Shown piece after piece: positions 7,646 through 17,045 of a DNA stretch of 64,000 nt; within the stretch, counting starts at the first letter, position 1; every line of letters starts with the position of its first letter. The notes below the pieces were generated by a model, which did not search any database, was not told where the DNA came from, and saw only the letters and a program-made list of their open reading frames with translations. The stretch lies in the NCBI RefSeq assembly GCF_010894455.1, contig NZ_JAAIXY010000017.1, positions 186,001-250,000 of the forward strand. Direction: 5' to 3'. This stretch comes from Myxococcus eversor. GTDB taxonomy: Bacteria > Myxococcota > Myxococcia > Myxococcales > Myxococcaceae. Both the position numbers and the translations under genes were made by a program.

Positions 7646-9700
7646 TCAGCGGCGCGGCGCGACCAGCCGCATGCTGAAGGTGTAGTCCACGTTCACCGGA
7701 TGGCCCTGGTACATGATGGGCTTGTAGGTGCGCGACTGGAGCGAATCCAGCACCGGCTTCTCCATGTACGTGACGGACTTGATGACGCGGCACTTCTCCA
7801 CGCGGCCCTTGGTGGTGATGGTGCAGCGGACAATCATCACGCCCTCGGCCTTCGCCGCCATCGCCTCGCGCGTGTAGACGAGGTCCTTGCTCTGGTCGAT
7901 CATCTCCGGGCGAGACATGTCCTCGTTGTAGGGCAGCACGTCGCCGCGCGCGGACGCGAGCGCCGCGGTGGGGAGCACCGGCACCGCCAGCCCACCGGAC
8001 ACGCCCTTGGCCTGCGTCGCCGCCGCCGCGCCCACCGCGCCCGCCGTCGGCGGAACCACCGGCTCCGCGGCAATCGCCTGCGTGGGCGAGAGCATCACCG
8101 GCGCGGACATTCCGCCCGGCGTCGCCACGGGCTCGGCCACCTCGACCTCGTCCGTGGAAGAGGCAGCGGACGCCACCTCGATGCCACCACCGCCGCGCGA
8201 GCCACCCCGGCGCTTCTGGAGCTTCTGCGACAGCACCACCTCGCCGGAGCCGCCCGTGACGACGGTCTCCATCTGGTAGCCCTCCATCGCGAAGGTCAGC
8301 TCCACGGTGATGGAGCCGTCCTGGCCCGACGGCAGCTCCAGGGTGAAGGGCGTCGTGCCGCGCTCCTTGCCCCGATAGAAGACGCGCGCGCCGCTGGGCT
8401 GGCTCATCAGCTTGAAGCGGACCTTCTGCGCGCCGGCGGGGATGACCGCCTCCTGCGCGGGCGCCGTGGGCGGAGCCTGCACCGGAGCCTGCGCCACCGC
8501 TTCCGGCTTCGTCTCCGGAGCCTTCGCGGGGTCCTTGTTGCTCATGAAGAAGATGGTGCCCACGGCGACGAGTCCCGCCACCGCGAGTCCGCCCAGTCCG
8601 CCGATGGCCAGCGTGCGCTGACGGGCGCGCTGGACGGCGACAGGCACTTCCACGCTGATGTCCACCGCGAGCGTGTCACCGGAGTCCGTGCCCGAGCTGC
8701 CGGCGCTGGAGAACAGCGGGGACGGGTAGGGGCCCGTCGTCGTCGCGCCACCCGGGCGCTTGAAGATGCCGCTGTTGCCGCCCGCGGACATGCTCGCCTC
8801 GCGCAGGCCCTCCAGCAGCTCGTCCATCGTCTGGAATCGCCGCGCCGGGTCCTTCTCCAGACAGCGGCGCACCACCGCCTCGATTTCCGGCGGCACCGCG
8901 ATGTCCGGGCGGAGCTGCTGGAAGGTGGGCGGCGCTTCCTTGTAATGGGCGAAGATGAGCTCGATGTGGTCCCGCGCGATGAACGGCGGGCGCCCCATCA
9001 GCATCTGGAAGAGGACGATGCCCAGCGAGTACACGTCGCTGCGCGCGTCCGTCGCGTTGCGCGCCTGCTCCGGCGCCATGTACTGCGGCGAGCCGAGGAA
9101 TGTTCCGTTCTGGGTGATCTCCGGGGAGATCTGCCCCTCTTGCGGCGCGGCCACCGACTTCACGAGCCCGAAGTCCAGGACCTTCACCAGGTCCTGGTCC
9201 TGCTCGTTGAGCAACATGATGTTCGCGGGCTTGAGGTCCCGGTGGATGATGCCCAGGCTGTGCGCCTCGCGCAGCGAGCGGCAGATCTGCTGCGTGATTG
9301 CGATGGCGCGGGACCACGACAGCGGCCCCACCTGCCCGAGCACCTGGGCCAGCGTGCGGCCGTCCAGGTACTCCATGGCGATGTAGAAGATGCCATCGTC
9401 CGTCTGCCCGTAGTCGATGACGGTGACGGTGTTGGGATGGCGCAGCTTCGAGGTGAGGGAGGCCTCGCGCAGGAAGCGCTTCTGGAAGCCGGGGTCCCGG
9501 GTGCTGGAGTAGCTGGGGTTGAGGACCTTGAGCGCGACGACTCGCTCCAGGGGGGCCTGCACCGCTCGGTAGACCTTGCCCATGCCGCCAACACCCAGGG
9601 GGTCCAGGATGCTGAAGCGACCGTTCAGGGTGCGGCCGATGAGCGGATCCGCGCCCGTCGCGGCAGGCGTCTCGGGGTTCGGCGAGTCGCCCTTGATCAT
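7646..9700 (-). CDS. Ser/Thr protein kinase with PEGA-like and TonB C-terminal domains
   Basis: A 684-residue membrane protein. ATG 9700 follows AGGGGGT at a five-base spacing. Residues 29-300 are a Hanks-type kinase: glycine loop LGVGGMGKVYRA, ATP lysine K58, catalytic D155 in HRDLKPANIM, the DFG motif with D177, and APE in YMAPEQA. A proline/serine-rich juxtamembrane stretch leads to one transmembrane helix (about 364-386). Outside the membrane there is a PEGA-like beta domain (427-495, SQPSGARVFYRGKERGTTPF), an Ala/Pro linker, and a TonB C-terminal domain (about 605-682; GVMIVRCTITTKGRVEKCRV, then YKPIMYQGHPVNVDYTFSMRL). Kinases with PEGA domains are common in myxobacteria; a TonB_C end is unusual. 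It may sense or transmit periplasmic or outer-membrane state to phosphorylation. It is divergent from the chemosensory operon. Confidence 0.93.
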   Translation of the reverse strand: MIKGDSPNPETPAATGADPLIGRTLNGRFSILDPLGVGGMGKVYRAVQAPLERVVALKVLNPSYSSTRDPGFQKRFLREASLTSKLRHPNTVTVIDYGQTDDGIFYIAMEYLDGRTLAQVLGQVGPLSWSRAIAITQQICRSLREAHSLGIIHRDLKPANIMLLNEQDQDLVKVLDFGLVKSVAAPQEGQISPEITQNGTFLGSPQYMAPEQARNATDARSDVYSLGIVLFQMLMGRPPFIARDHIELIFAHYKEAPPTFQQLRPDIAVPPEIEAVVRRCLEKDPARRFQTMDELLEGLREASMSAGGNSGIFKRPGGATTTGPYPSPLFSSAGSSGTDSGDTLAVDISVEVPVAVQRARQRTLAIGGLGGLAVAGLVAVGTIFFMSNKDPAKAPETKPEAVAQAPVQAPPTAPAQEAVIPAGAQKVRFKLMSQPSGARVFYRGKERGTTPFTLELPSGQDGSITVELTFAMEGYQMETVVTGGSGEVVLSQKLQKRRGGSRGGGGIEVASAASSTDEVEVAEPVATPGGMSAPVMLSPTQAIAAEPVVPPTAGAVGAAAATQAKGVSGGLAVPVLPTAALASARGDVLPYNEDMSRPEMIDQSKDLVYTREAMAAKAEGVMIVRCTITTKGRVEKCRVIKSVTYMEKPVLDSLQSRTYKPIMYQGHPVNVDYTFSMRLVAPRR

Positions 9701-9947
9701 TCGTACCCCCTGACTACAAGCAACATGGATTCTCCAGGAGTGTGCCGGGTACGCATCAAACCATATCTCCAGTTCCGGACGCACTCCCGGCCTGGATGAT
9801 CCATGACTCACCAGGGTGGCTGACAGCACACACCGGGGTCGTCGGATGCGGGACGGTCCATTTCACCCCGCATTGACGCTCCTTCACTGCCCGGATTAGC
9901 GTGAGTCCACCCGCGCGCCAGGGCAGAAGCGGGCGGGGCCGCCCCCC

Positions 9948-10517
9948 ATGGCAGACACCCCCTCCAACTCCCCCGTCGTGGAAGCCCAGCTTCGTCGAAC
10001 CTCCGTACAGGAGCGTCTTGGCGCGCTGGAGGTCGAGCAGGCGCGGCTGCGCCAGGAACTGGTCTCCCTGTCGGGAGAGCTGCGACTGCCGGGCCTCTAT
10101 CTCACCCTGGACGCCGCGGGCACCAGCGCGCTGCTGGTGGCGGACGCCGTCCAGGAGGTGGTGCGGCTGGTGGAGCTGGAGCCACTGCCCGGAGCCCCGC
10201 CGCATGTCGCGGGGACCTTCATCTACAGAGGGAGTCCCGCCGTCGCCGTGGACCTGGCCGCGCTCCTGGGCGTCACGCGCGAGCCGGCGCTGGATGCGCA
10301 CCTGGTCATCTGCAAGGGCGCTCGGCCGGTGGCCGTGCTGGTGGACAGGGTGAGAGACCTCGTCGAGGCGCCGGTGCTGGTGGAAGGCACTCCGGACGGC
10401 GACGTGGCCTTGCCGTGGGATGGCACGGGACTGATGGCGGGCCTGTGCCGGACGCCCGAGGGGATTCGCCCGCTGCTGCGCATCTCCGCGGTGCTGGTGG
10501 GGTCGGAGGAGACGTGA
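9948..10517 (+). CDS. cheW: CheW-like coupling protein (first)
   Basis: A 189-residue coupling protein that would link receptors to CheA. A short N-terminal helix rich in Arg, Glu and Gln (residues 12-45) precedes the CheW fold (about 48-185), recognisable by LPGLYLTLDAAGTSALLVAD, then VQEVVRLVELEPLPGAPPHV, AGTFIYRGSPAVAVDLAALL and RPVAVLVDRVRDLVEAPVL. It is the first gene of a co-directional six-gene chemosensory cluster (9948-17039). Its TGA overlaps the GTG start of cheR by four bases. The 247 bases upstream are shared with the divergent kinase gene and must hold the cluster's promoter, but I see no clear consensus there. Confidence 0.92.
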   Translation: MADTPSNSPVVEAQLRRTSVQERLGALEVEQARLRQELVSLSGELRLPGLYLTLDAAGTSALLVADAVQEVVRLVELEPLPGAPPHVAGTFIYRGSPAVAVDLAALLGVTREPALDAHLVICKGARPVAVLVDRVRDLVEAPVLVEGTPDGDVALPWDGTGLMAGLCRTPEGIRPLLRISAVLVGSEET

Positions 10518-11875
10518 GCGACGCCGTCCTCGATGACGCGACGCTCGTGAAGGTCGAGGAGGTCCTCCGGGCCGCCTGCGGCCTGACGCTCGCGCACAGC
10601 CTGCGACGCTCGCTGGAGACTGCGCTGGCGCGCTCCGCCGAGACGCGGAACCTGTCGCCCGCCGCGTTCCTGAACGCGCTGCTGCGGCGGGACGCGCAGG
10701 CGGTGGAGACCTTCATCGAGCACGCCGTCATCGGCGAGACGTACTTCTTCCGCCACCCCGAGCACCTGCGCTCGCTCGCCAGGCTGGCGCCGCCTCAGGC
10801 CGGGCCCTTCTTCCAGGTGTGGAGCGCGGGCTGCGCCAGCGGCGAGGAGCCCTACAGCATCGCCATGGCCCTGCTCGCCGCGGGCGTGCCGGAGGGCCAC
10901 TTCCGAGTGCTCGCCACGGACGTGTCGGGCCGGGCGCTGGAGCGCGCGCGGGACGGAATCTACGGCCCCTGGTCCCTGCGGCACATCGAGCCGGAGCTGG
11001 AGAAGCGCTTCCTGGAGCCTCGAGGCGAGCAGTTGTCGGTGGTGGCCCAGGTGCGGCGCATGGTGGAGTTCCGCCGCCACAACCTGGCCATGGAGCCGCC
11101 CCCCGTGAGCGCGCCGAGCGCCATCTTCTGCCGCAACGTCCTCATCTACTTTCCGCCGGACCTGGTGCGGCAGGTGCTGGAGAGCTTCGTCTCCGTGCTC
11201 GCGCCGGGCGGCCTGCTCTTCGTCTCGCCCGCGGAGGTGCCGCTCACCAACGGGCTGGGCCTGGAGGCGGTGGACGCGGAGGGAAGCGTGGCCCTGCGGG
11301 TTCCACCTCCGGGGTGGACTCGCCCCGCGCCGCCGACTCCGCGCGCCGTTCGCGACGCGGCCACGGCGCTGCGTGCCGCGGCCAGGGCGCTTCCTCCCCG
11401 ACCGCCTCCCGCGCCGGAGCCTCCTCCGAAGCCCGTCGTCGCGGAGCGGACGGTGACGCCTCCGGTTCCCACCCTCAAGGACCCGATGGCGCGGGCGGTG
11501 GACGCGGCGAGGGCCGGGCAGTTCGAGGAGGCGGAGGCGCTGGCGCGCGAGGCCGCGAAGGCGCTGGTGCCGGAGGCGTATCTGCTGCTGGCGATGGTGG
11601 CGGAGGAGCGCGGCGAGTTGAACGGAGCGGTGGAGGCGGTGCGCAAGGCGCTGTACCTGGAGCCGCGACTGGCGCTGGGGCACGCGACGCTGGTGGCGCT
11701 CTATGGGCGCATGGACCGGCCCGAGGATGCGGAGCGCGCACGGCAGAATGCGCTGCGCGCGCTCGACGGGCTGGACGACGAGCAGCCGTTGCGCGGAGTA
11801 GAGACGATGACCGCCGGAGGCCTGAGGCAGGCCCTGGCTCCAAGAACGCAGGCCGGATGGCAGGGTGCGCGCTGA
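10514..11875 (+). CDS. cheR: CheR methyltransferase with C-terminal TPR region
   Basis: A 453-residue receptor methyltransferase that uses S-adenosylmethionine to methylate receptor glutamates. GTG 10514 overlaps the cheW stop. The N-terminal helical part carries the typical CheR block [16 protein letters not shown]. The SAM domain has [20 protein letters not shown] (motif I), [21 protein letters not shown] and [18 protein letters not shown]. After a proline-rich linker (about 280-320) comes a repeat region with TPR-like helices ([20 protein letters not shown], then [20 protein letters not shown], then [20 protein letters not shown]). CheR-TPR fusions are known from non-flagellar chemosensory clusters, such as FrzF of Myxococcus, where the repeats tune receptor methylation. 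No cheB gene is present in the cluster. Confidence 0.95.
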   Translation: MSDAVLDDATLVKVEEVLRAACGLTLAHSLRRSLETALARSAETRNLSPAAFLNALLRRDAQAVETFIEHAVIGETYFFRHPEHLRSLARLAPPQAGPFFQVWSAGCASGEEPYSIAMALLAAGVPEGHFRVLATDVSGRALERARDGIYGPWSLRHIEPELEKRFLEPRGEQLSVVAQVRRMVEFRRHNLAMEPPPVSAPSAIFCRNVLIYFPPDLVRQVLESFVSVLAPGGLLFVSPAEVPLTNGLGLEAVDAEGSVALRVPPPGWTRPAPPTPRAVRDAATALRAAARALPPRPPPAPEPPPKPVVAERTVTPPVPTLKDPMARAVDAARAGQFEEAEALAREAAKALVPEAYLLLAMVAEERGELNGAVEAVRKALYLEPRLALGHATLVALYGRMDRPEDAERARQNALRALDGLDDEQPLRGVETMTAGGLRQALAPRTQAGWQGAR

Positions 11876-11906
11876 TGACGCGGAATCCTCACCGGTGGGA
11901 GGCAAA

Positions 11907-13508
11907 GTGGACGTCAAAGAGACGAAGCTGACACTGCCGGCACGACTCGCGGTGGGACGCCTCAGTCTGCGATTCAAGATTGTCGCCGTCACGGGTGTGA
12001 CGGGCGTGCTCGTGGCGGGCATCCTCATCCTCGCCTTCTGGGTGCAGATGAGCGGCGCGCAACGGGAGGACCTGTCGCGGCGCTCGCGCTCGGTCAGCTC
12101 GGAGCTGTCCCGGACGCTGGCGCCCATGTTGGTGGCCAACCAGGACGCCAGCCGCATCCAGTCCACCGCGCACGGCGTGCTGAGGCACGTGCCGGACGTG
12201 GCCTATGTGCTGGTGCGCGACGCGAAGGGCGAGCTGCTGGCGGAGGTCGCCGCGGAGCGCTTCGCGGGTGCGGACCAGCCATCCGCCGACGGCGAGGACG
12301 CGGTGGAGCGCCGGCTGGTCATCAACGACGAGTCGGTGCTGGAGTCCACGGTGCCGGTGCTGTCGCCGGGGGCCGCCAATCGCCGCGTGGGCACCGTTCA
12401 GGTGGCGCTCCATGAGGAGGCGCTCACCAACGCTCTCAAGGGCACCACCCGCTTCACCGTGGTGCTCGGCATCTTCATCCTGGCCGCGTGCCTGTTGGCG
12501 TCCTGGTTCATGTCGGGGCTGCTCGTCGTCCCGCTGGAGCGGCTGGCGCGCGCGGCGTCGGGCATCGCGGGCGGCAACCTGCGTCAGCAGTTCGACACCG
12601 TGGCCTCGGATGAGATTGGCGAGGTGTCCCGCAGCTTCGCCGCCATGTCCGAGGGCCTGGCGCACCTCCTGGAGGACCTGCGCGGCGCGGCGGCGGAGAT
12701 GGAGAAGGAAGCGGTGGGCGTGTTGACCACGTCCTCGCAGCAGTCCGCCATGGCGCACCAGCAGGCGTCCGCCATCAGCGAGACGAGCACCACCGTGGCG
12801 GAGATTGCACAGACCTCCAAGCAGGCGACCGCCTACGCGGACGCGGTCATCTCCCAGACGCAGAAGTCGGAGACGCTCAGCTCCGAGGGCCAGAAGGTCG
12901 TCTCGGAGAGCGTGGCCGGCATGGAGAAGCTGGGTGAGCAGGTGAAGGCGATTGCATTGTCCATCACCGACCTGAGCGAGCGCACCCTCCAGATTGGCGA
13001 CATCATCAGCACGGTGAAGGACGTGGCCGAGCAGTCGAATCTACTGGCGCTCAATGCCTCCATCGAAGCGGCCAAGGCGGGGGAGCACGGGCGCGGCTTC
13101 GCGGTGGTGGCCACGGAGATGCGCACCCTGGCCGAGCAGTCGCGGCTGGCGGCGGAGCAGGTGCGTGGCCTGCTCAACGAAGTGCAGAAGGGAACGCGGG
13201 CGGCGGTCAGCGCGACGGAGGAAGGCAGCCGGCGCGCGCAGGCGGCGATGGAGCTGGCGCGCGGCGCGGGCTCGGCCATCCTCGGACTGTCCGAAGTCAT
13301 TCGCGAGTCCTCCGGCGCGGCCCGGCAGATCGCCGGCAACACCCGGCAGCAGACGATTGGCGTGGAGCAAATCGCCGCGGCGATGGGCGAGCTGACGTCG
13401 GCCATGGGAGACTCCGTCGTAGGGACGCGACGCATCGAACAGGTGGCTGGAAACCTGACCAATCTCTCGAAGCGCTTCTCGGACCTGGTGGGTAGGTACC
13501 AGCTATGA
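11907..13508 (+). CDS. Methyl-accepting chemotaxis protein
   Basis: A 533-residue transmembrane receptor. I start it at GTG 11907, preceded by GGGAGG at four to five bases; the same frame opens at 11865 inside cheR. Two membrane spans (about residues 24-45 and 185-210) enclose a periplasmic sensor domain of about 140 residues with no recognised family. Then come a HAMP domain ([36 protein letters not shown]) and the cytoplasmic coiled coil. The signalling tip is canonical: [20 protein letters not shown], then [20 protein letters not shown]. There is no CheR/CheB docking pentapeptide at the C-terminus (VGRYQL). Its stop overlaps the cheY start (ATGA). Confidence 0.94.
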   Translation: MDVKETKLTLPARLAVGRLSLRFKIVAVTGVTGVLVAGILILAFWVQMSGAQREDLSRRSRSVSSELSRTLAPMLVANQDASRIQSTAHGVLRHVPDVAYVLVRDAKGELLAEVAAERFAGADQPSADGEDAVERRLVINDESVLESTVPVLSPGAANRRVGTVQVALHEEALTNALKGTTRFTVVLGIFILAACLLASWFMSGLLVVPLERLARAASGIAGGNLRQQFDTVASDEIGEVSRSFAAMSEGLAHLLEDLRGAAAEMEKEAVGVLTTSSQQSAMAHQQASAISETSTTVAEIAQTSKQATAYADAVISQTQKSETLSSEGQKVVSESVAGMEKLGEQVKAIALSITDLSERTLQIGDIISTVKDVAEQSNLLALNASIEAAKAGEHGRGFAVVATEMRTLAEQSRLAAEQVRGLLNEVQKGTRAAVSATEEGSRRAQAAMELARGAGSAILGLSEVIRESSGAARQIAGNTRQQTIGVEQIAAAMGELTSAMGDSVVGTRRIEQVAGNLTNLSKRFSDLVGRYQL

Positions 13509-13915
13509 ACGCAAACGTGGCGACGACACGACAGGCCTTGAAGGTCCTCATCGTCGAGGACACGAAGACCATCACCAACTTGCTCCAGGTCTACCTGATG
13601 GGATGGGGATTGGAGTTCATCGACGCGCCCAATGGCGTGGAGGGTTTGAGCAAGGCGCGGGAGCTCAAGCCAGACCTCATCATCTCCGACGTGCAGATGC
13701 CGCTGATGGACGGGTTCGCCCTGTGCGCGGCGGTGCGCGCGGACAGCAACCTGCACAACATCCCCTTCATGATGCTCACCTCCCTGAAGGACGACGCGAG
13801 TCGCCAGAAGGGCAAGTTGGTGGGCGCCAACGCCTTCCTCAACAAGCCGGTGTCGGTGGATGACCTGCGCTCGAAGGTGAGCGACATGTTGAAGCTGCCC
13901 GCGAAGACCCGGTGA
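13505..13915 (+). CDS. CheY-like single-domain response regulator
   Basis: A 136-residue stand-alone receiver. The active site is complete: E18/D19 acidic pair, phospho-acceptor D62 in [12 protein letters not shown]92 in MLTSL and K114 in LNKPVS. ATG 13505 overlaps the receptor stop by four bases. It could be the diffusible output of the adjacent CheA or a phosphate sink, since CheA itself carries a second receiver. There is no DNA-binding domain. Confidence 0.92.
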   Translation: MNANVATTRQALKVLIVEDTKTITNLLQVYLMGWGLEFIDAPNGVEGLSKARELKPDLIISDVQMPLMDGFALCAAVRADSNLHNIPFMMLTSLKDDASRQKGKLVGANAFLNKPVSVDDLRSKVSDMLKLPAKTR

Positions 13916-13922
13916 TGCCCGA

Positions 13923-14486
13923 ATGCCGAGTGACGAGGTCAAGGTGAACAACGACTCCCTGGGCTCCAAGCCCCAGCTCGACGTTTCCCATGCGCCCGGG
14001 GTGAGCGCGGAGAAGCGCCGCGAGGTGCTCGGCGCGCGCGCTCGCGCCCTGGCCGAGTCTCGTCACGAGGAGCACCACGAAGTGTTGTCGGTGCTCGCCT
14101 TCCAGGTGGGAGGCGAGCGCTACGCGGTGCGCATCGAGCACGTGGACCATGTGCTGGAAGCGCGCGGCATCTCCTCTCTGCCCGGCGCGCCGCCGCATGT
14201 GCTGGGCGCGCTGGCCAGCCGCTCCCGGGTGATTCCGGTGTTGGACCTCCGGCAGTTGCTGGGGCTGGAGGGCGGCGGGATGTCGGACCTTGGAAAAATC
14301 GTGGTGGTGGAGGTGGGGGAGGAGAGCTTCGGCCTGGCGGCGGAGACGGTGGAGGGACGCAAGGAGTTGCCGAAGTCGGAGCTGTCACAGCCCCCACCGG
14401 GACCCTTCCTGTACCTGACTCCGGACCGGCTGACGGTGCTGGAGCTGGAGCAGCTCGGAGGCCCGGCCGGCCAGGCGCGGGAATAG
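13923..14486 (+). CDS. cheW: CheW-like coupling protein (second)
   Basis: A 187-residue CheW-fold protein with a charged N-terminal extension of about 50 residues (AEKRREVLGARARALAESRH). The domain reads VLSVLAFQVGGERYAVRIEH, then VDHVLEARGISSLPGAPPHV, LGALASRSRVIPVLDLRQLL and IVVVEVGEESFGLAAETVEG. It differs clearly from the first CheW of the cluster, so the two are not interchangeable copies. It is placed between cheY and cheA, with 7 bases after cheY and 9 before cheA, and probably couples the same receptor array. Confidence 0.92.
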   Translation: MPSDEVKVNNDSLGSKPQLDVSHAPGVSAEKRREVLGARARALAESRHEEHHEVLSVLAFQVGGERYAVRIEHVDHVLEARGISSLPGAPPHVLGALASRSRVIPVLDLRQLLGLEGGGMSDLGKIVVVEVGEESFGLAAETVEGRKELPKSELSQPPPGPFLYLTPDRLTVLELEQLGGPAGQARE

Positions 14487-14495
14487 AGGCGCGAC

Positions 14496-17039
14496 ATGGA
14501 TCCGCAGCTCTTGCGCAGCATCTGGCCGGTGTTCTCCGCGGAGACGCGTGAGCAGATCCAAGCCATTGGAGCGAAGGTGCTCGGATTGGAGGGCCCTTCG
14601 CGCGAGCGTGAGGCGGACCTCCTGCCCTCGCTCAAGCGACTGGTGCACAGCCTGAAGGGCTCCGCGGCGAGCCTGGGGCTGGATGACATCGAACAGGTGG
14701 TGCACGCCATCGAGGATGGGCTGGCCCACATCGAGCCGGACACCGGCCTGCCTCGCGCCTCGGTGGAGTCCATGCTGCGCGGCCTGTCCGGCATCGAAGC
14801 CGCCATGGCCCGGGGCGACGCGGGCGAGGCGCCGCAAGTGGATGGCCTGAGCGCGCTCCTGAAGCTCCTGGGGCGCGAGGTCTCCGTGCCCGAGTCCACG
14901 GCGACGGCCTCCGGCCTGTCCTCGAAGGGGTTGGAGGCGCTGGAGTTCCTGGAGGCGTCGCTCGGCGCGCTCTGCTCTCCGGACGTTCCAGACCGGGCCG
15001 CCGTCGTGCGCAAGGCGATGGAGCGGGCGCGCGCGCTGCGGGTTTCGGCGCAGGAGTCCGGGGCCCCGCGGCTGGCGACGTTGTCCGAGTCCGCGGCGCT
15101 GGGCTTCGCGCGCATGGAGCCCGGTGGCGACGAGGCCAGCCTGGCCGCATCCGACGTGGCCGGCACGCTGGTGGAGCTGCGGGCCCAGTTGGAAGAAGGT
15201 GGCGCGCGGAACATGGCGCGCACGGTGGACGCGCTGAGGGCCGTGCCGGCGCCCACGCCCGCGGACTCGGCCTCTCCGAGCGCGCAGGCTCAAGCGCCGC
15301 GGGAGGAGACGCGCGGCACCACGGCGGACCACACGGTGCGCGTGGCGGTGAAGACGCTCGAGTCGCTGGCGCTCCAGGTGGAGCTGCTCGTGGCGGGGCG
15401 TGCGCAGCAGGCGCGGCGCTCAGAGGGCTACCGTGCGTTGTCGGACGGGACGCACGAGGTGCTGCGGCACCTGGAGCGCGCGTCGTCGCAGCTCACGCTG
15501 GCGGGCGGTGGGCCGGCGCTGGAGTCGCTGCGCTCCGGCGTGGCGATGATGCGGACGATGCAGAAGCGTCTGCTGGAGGTGTCGCGCGAGGCGCACCGCG
15601 ACGGCGAGCAGCTGGCGCTGGTGGCCCAGGTGGCGCGCGATGACCTGCGCGACCTGCGCATGGTGCCCGCGTCCCAGCTCCTGGAGCCGCTGCGCCGCAC
15701 CGTGCGCGAGGTGTCCACGCGGCTGGGCAAGGACGTGGCGCTGGAGTTGAACGGCGGCGACGTGCGGTTGGACCGGCGCATCCTCGACGCGCTGAAGGAC
15801 CCGTTGCTCCACCTGGTGCGCAACGCCATCGACCACGGGCTGGAGTCCCCGGAGGAGCGACGCGCGGCGGGCAAGTCGGAGACGGGGCGCCTGACGGTGC
15901 GCGTGGAGCCTCGGGGCGCGCGCATCGGGATGATTGTGGAAGACGATGGCTACGGCCTGTCACCGGAGCGCGTGCGCGCCACGGCGGTGCGCCGGGGGCT
16001 GTTGTCCGAAGAGGAGGCCGGCAACCTCACCGACGCGCAGGCCGCGCGACTGGTGTTCCAGCCGGGCTTCTCCACGCGTGAGCAGGTGACGGCGACGTCG
16101 GGACGTGGCGTGGGACTGGACGTGGTGCAGGCCACCGCGGCCCGACTCCAGGGCTCCGTCGACGTGGAGTTCTGGGCCGGACGAGGCACCCGCTTCACCG
16201 TGGACCTGCCGCTGTCGCTGGCGTCCGCGCTGGGGCTGCTGGTGCGCACCGGCACGACGGTGTCCGCGATTCCCTCCGACAGCGTGGAGCGCGTGCTTCG
16301 CTTGACCCCCGCGGACGTGGGCACGGTGGCGGGCCGCGTGGTGGCCCGCGTGGACGGTGGGCAGCTCACCTTCCTGCCCCTGGCGGAGGCCATCGGCCTG
16401 CCTCGGCTGCCCCTGGCGATTGAGTCCGGGCAGGTGCAGACGGCGGCGCTCGTCGTGGTCGGCGGCGACAAGGTGCTGTACGCCATCGACGAGGTGGTGG
16501 GGCAGCAGGAGATTGTCGTGCGCTCCCTGGGCAAGCATCTGCAGAGCGTGCGGCACCTCGCTGGCGCGGCGGTGCTGGATGACGGGCGCGTGGTTCCGGT
16601 GCTCAACGCGCCGGAGCTGGTGCGCGCGGCCCGGCCGGAGACTCGCTCCACGGGGACGGAGGCGCGGCGCCCGCGCATCCTCGTGTGTGACGACGCGCTC
16701 ACCACGCGCTTCGCCATGAAGTCGCTGCTCGAAATCGCCGGCTTCCCGGTGGTGACGGCGGCGGACGGCGAGGAGGCCTGGGGCGTGCTGGAGCGCACGT
16801 CGGTCCAACTCGTCGTGAGCGACTGGCAGATGCCTCGGTTGGATGGCGTGGGGCTCGCGCGACGCATCAAGTCCCACCCGACGCTGCACTCCACGCCCAT
16901 CATCCTCGTCACCTCGCTCGACAGCCCGGAGGACAGGGCCGCGGGACTCGAGGCGGGCGCGGATGGCTACCTCGTCAAGCGCGAGGTGGAGCGCGGCAAG
17001 CTGCTGGAACTGGTGCGGCAGCTGCTTCCGACGCGCTGA
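14496..17039 (+). CDS. cheA: CheA histidine kinase with fused C-terminal receiver
   Basis: An 847-residue hybrid chemosensory kinase. The Hpt domain (1-120) has phospho-acceptor H51 in HSLKGSAASLGL. A second Hpt-like helical stretch lies at 140-250, with no clear histidine motif. The dimerisation helices contain DLRMVPASQLLEPLRRTVRE. The ATPase domain has the N-box HLVRNAIDHGLESPEERR, G-boxes EDDGYGLS and SGRGVGLDVVQAT, and GRGTRFTVDLPLSLA. The CheW-like regulatory domain follows. A complete receiver ends the protein: ILVCDDALTTRF, D in VVSDWQMPRLDG, IILVTS and YLVKRE. Like FrzE, such fusions often use the C-terminal receiver to restrain or drain the kinase. It is the last gene of the cluster; its stop is 6 bases from a convergent gene. 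Confidence 0.95.
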   Translation: MDPQLLRSIWPVFSAETREQIQAIGAKVLGLEGPSREREADLLPSLKRLVHSLKGSAASLGLDDIEQVVHAIEDGLAHIEPDTGLPRASVESMLRGLSGIEAAMARGDAGEAPQVDGLSALLKLLGREVSVPESTATASGLSSKGLEALEFLEASLGALCSPDVPDRAAVVRKAMERARALRVSAQESGAPRLATLSESAALGFARMEPGGDEASLAASDVAGTLVELRAQLEEGGARNMARTVDALRAVPAPTPADSASPSAQAQAPREETRGTTADHTVRVAVKTLESLALQVELLVAGRAQQARRSEGYRALSDGTHEVLRHLERASSQLTLAGGGPALESLRSGVAMMRTMQKRLLEVSREAHRDGEQLALVAQVARDDLRDLRMVPASQLLEPLRRTVREVSTRLGKDVALELNGGDVRLDRRILDALKDPLLHLVRNAIDHGLESPEERRAAGKSETGRLTVRVEPRGARIGMIVEDDGYGLSPERVRATAVRRGLLSEEEAGNLTDAQAARLVFQPGFSTREQVTATSGRGVGLDVVQATAARLQGSVDVEFWAGRGTRFTVDLPLSLASALGLLVRTGTTVSAIPSDSVERVLRLTPADVGTVAGRVVARVDGGQLTFLPLAEAIGLPRLPLAIESGQVQTAALVVVGGDKVLYAIDEVVGQQEIVVRSLGKHLQSVRHLAGAAVLDDGRVVPVLNAPELVRAARPETRSTGTEARRPRILVCDDALTTRFAMKSLLEIAGFPVVTAADGEEAWGVLERTSVQLVVSDWQMPRLDGVGLARRIKSHPTLHSTPIILVTSLDSPEDRAAGLEAGADGYLVKREVERGKLLELVRQLLPTR

Positions 17040-17045
17040 CGCCGC

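Noticed and set aside
7640-9799. A 719-codon open frame opposite the kinase gene
   Set aside because: The composition is His/Arg-rich and there is no fold pattern; the kinase on the other strand has all its motifs.
10223-12166. A 647-codon leftward frame across cheW, cheR and the receptor start
   Set aside because: It crosses three coupled genes with clear families and has only shadow composition.
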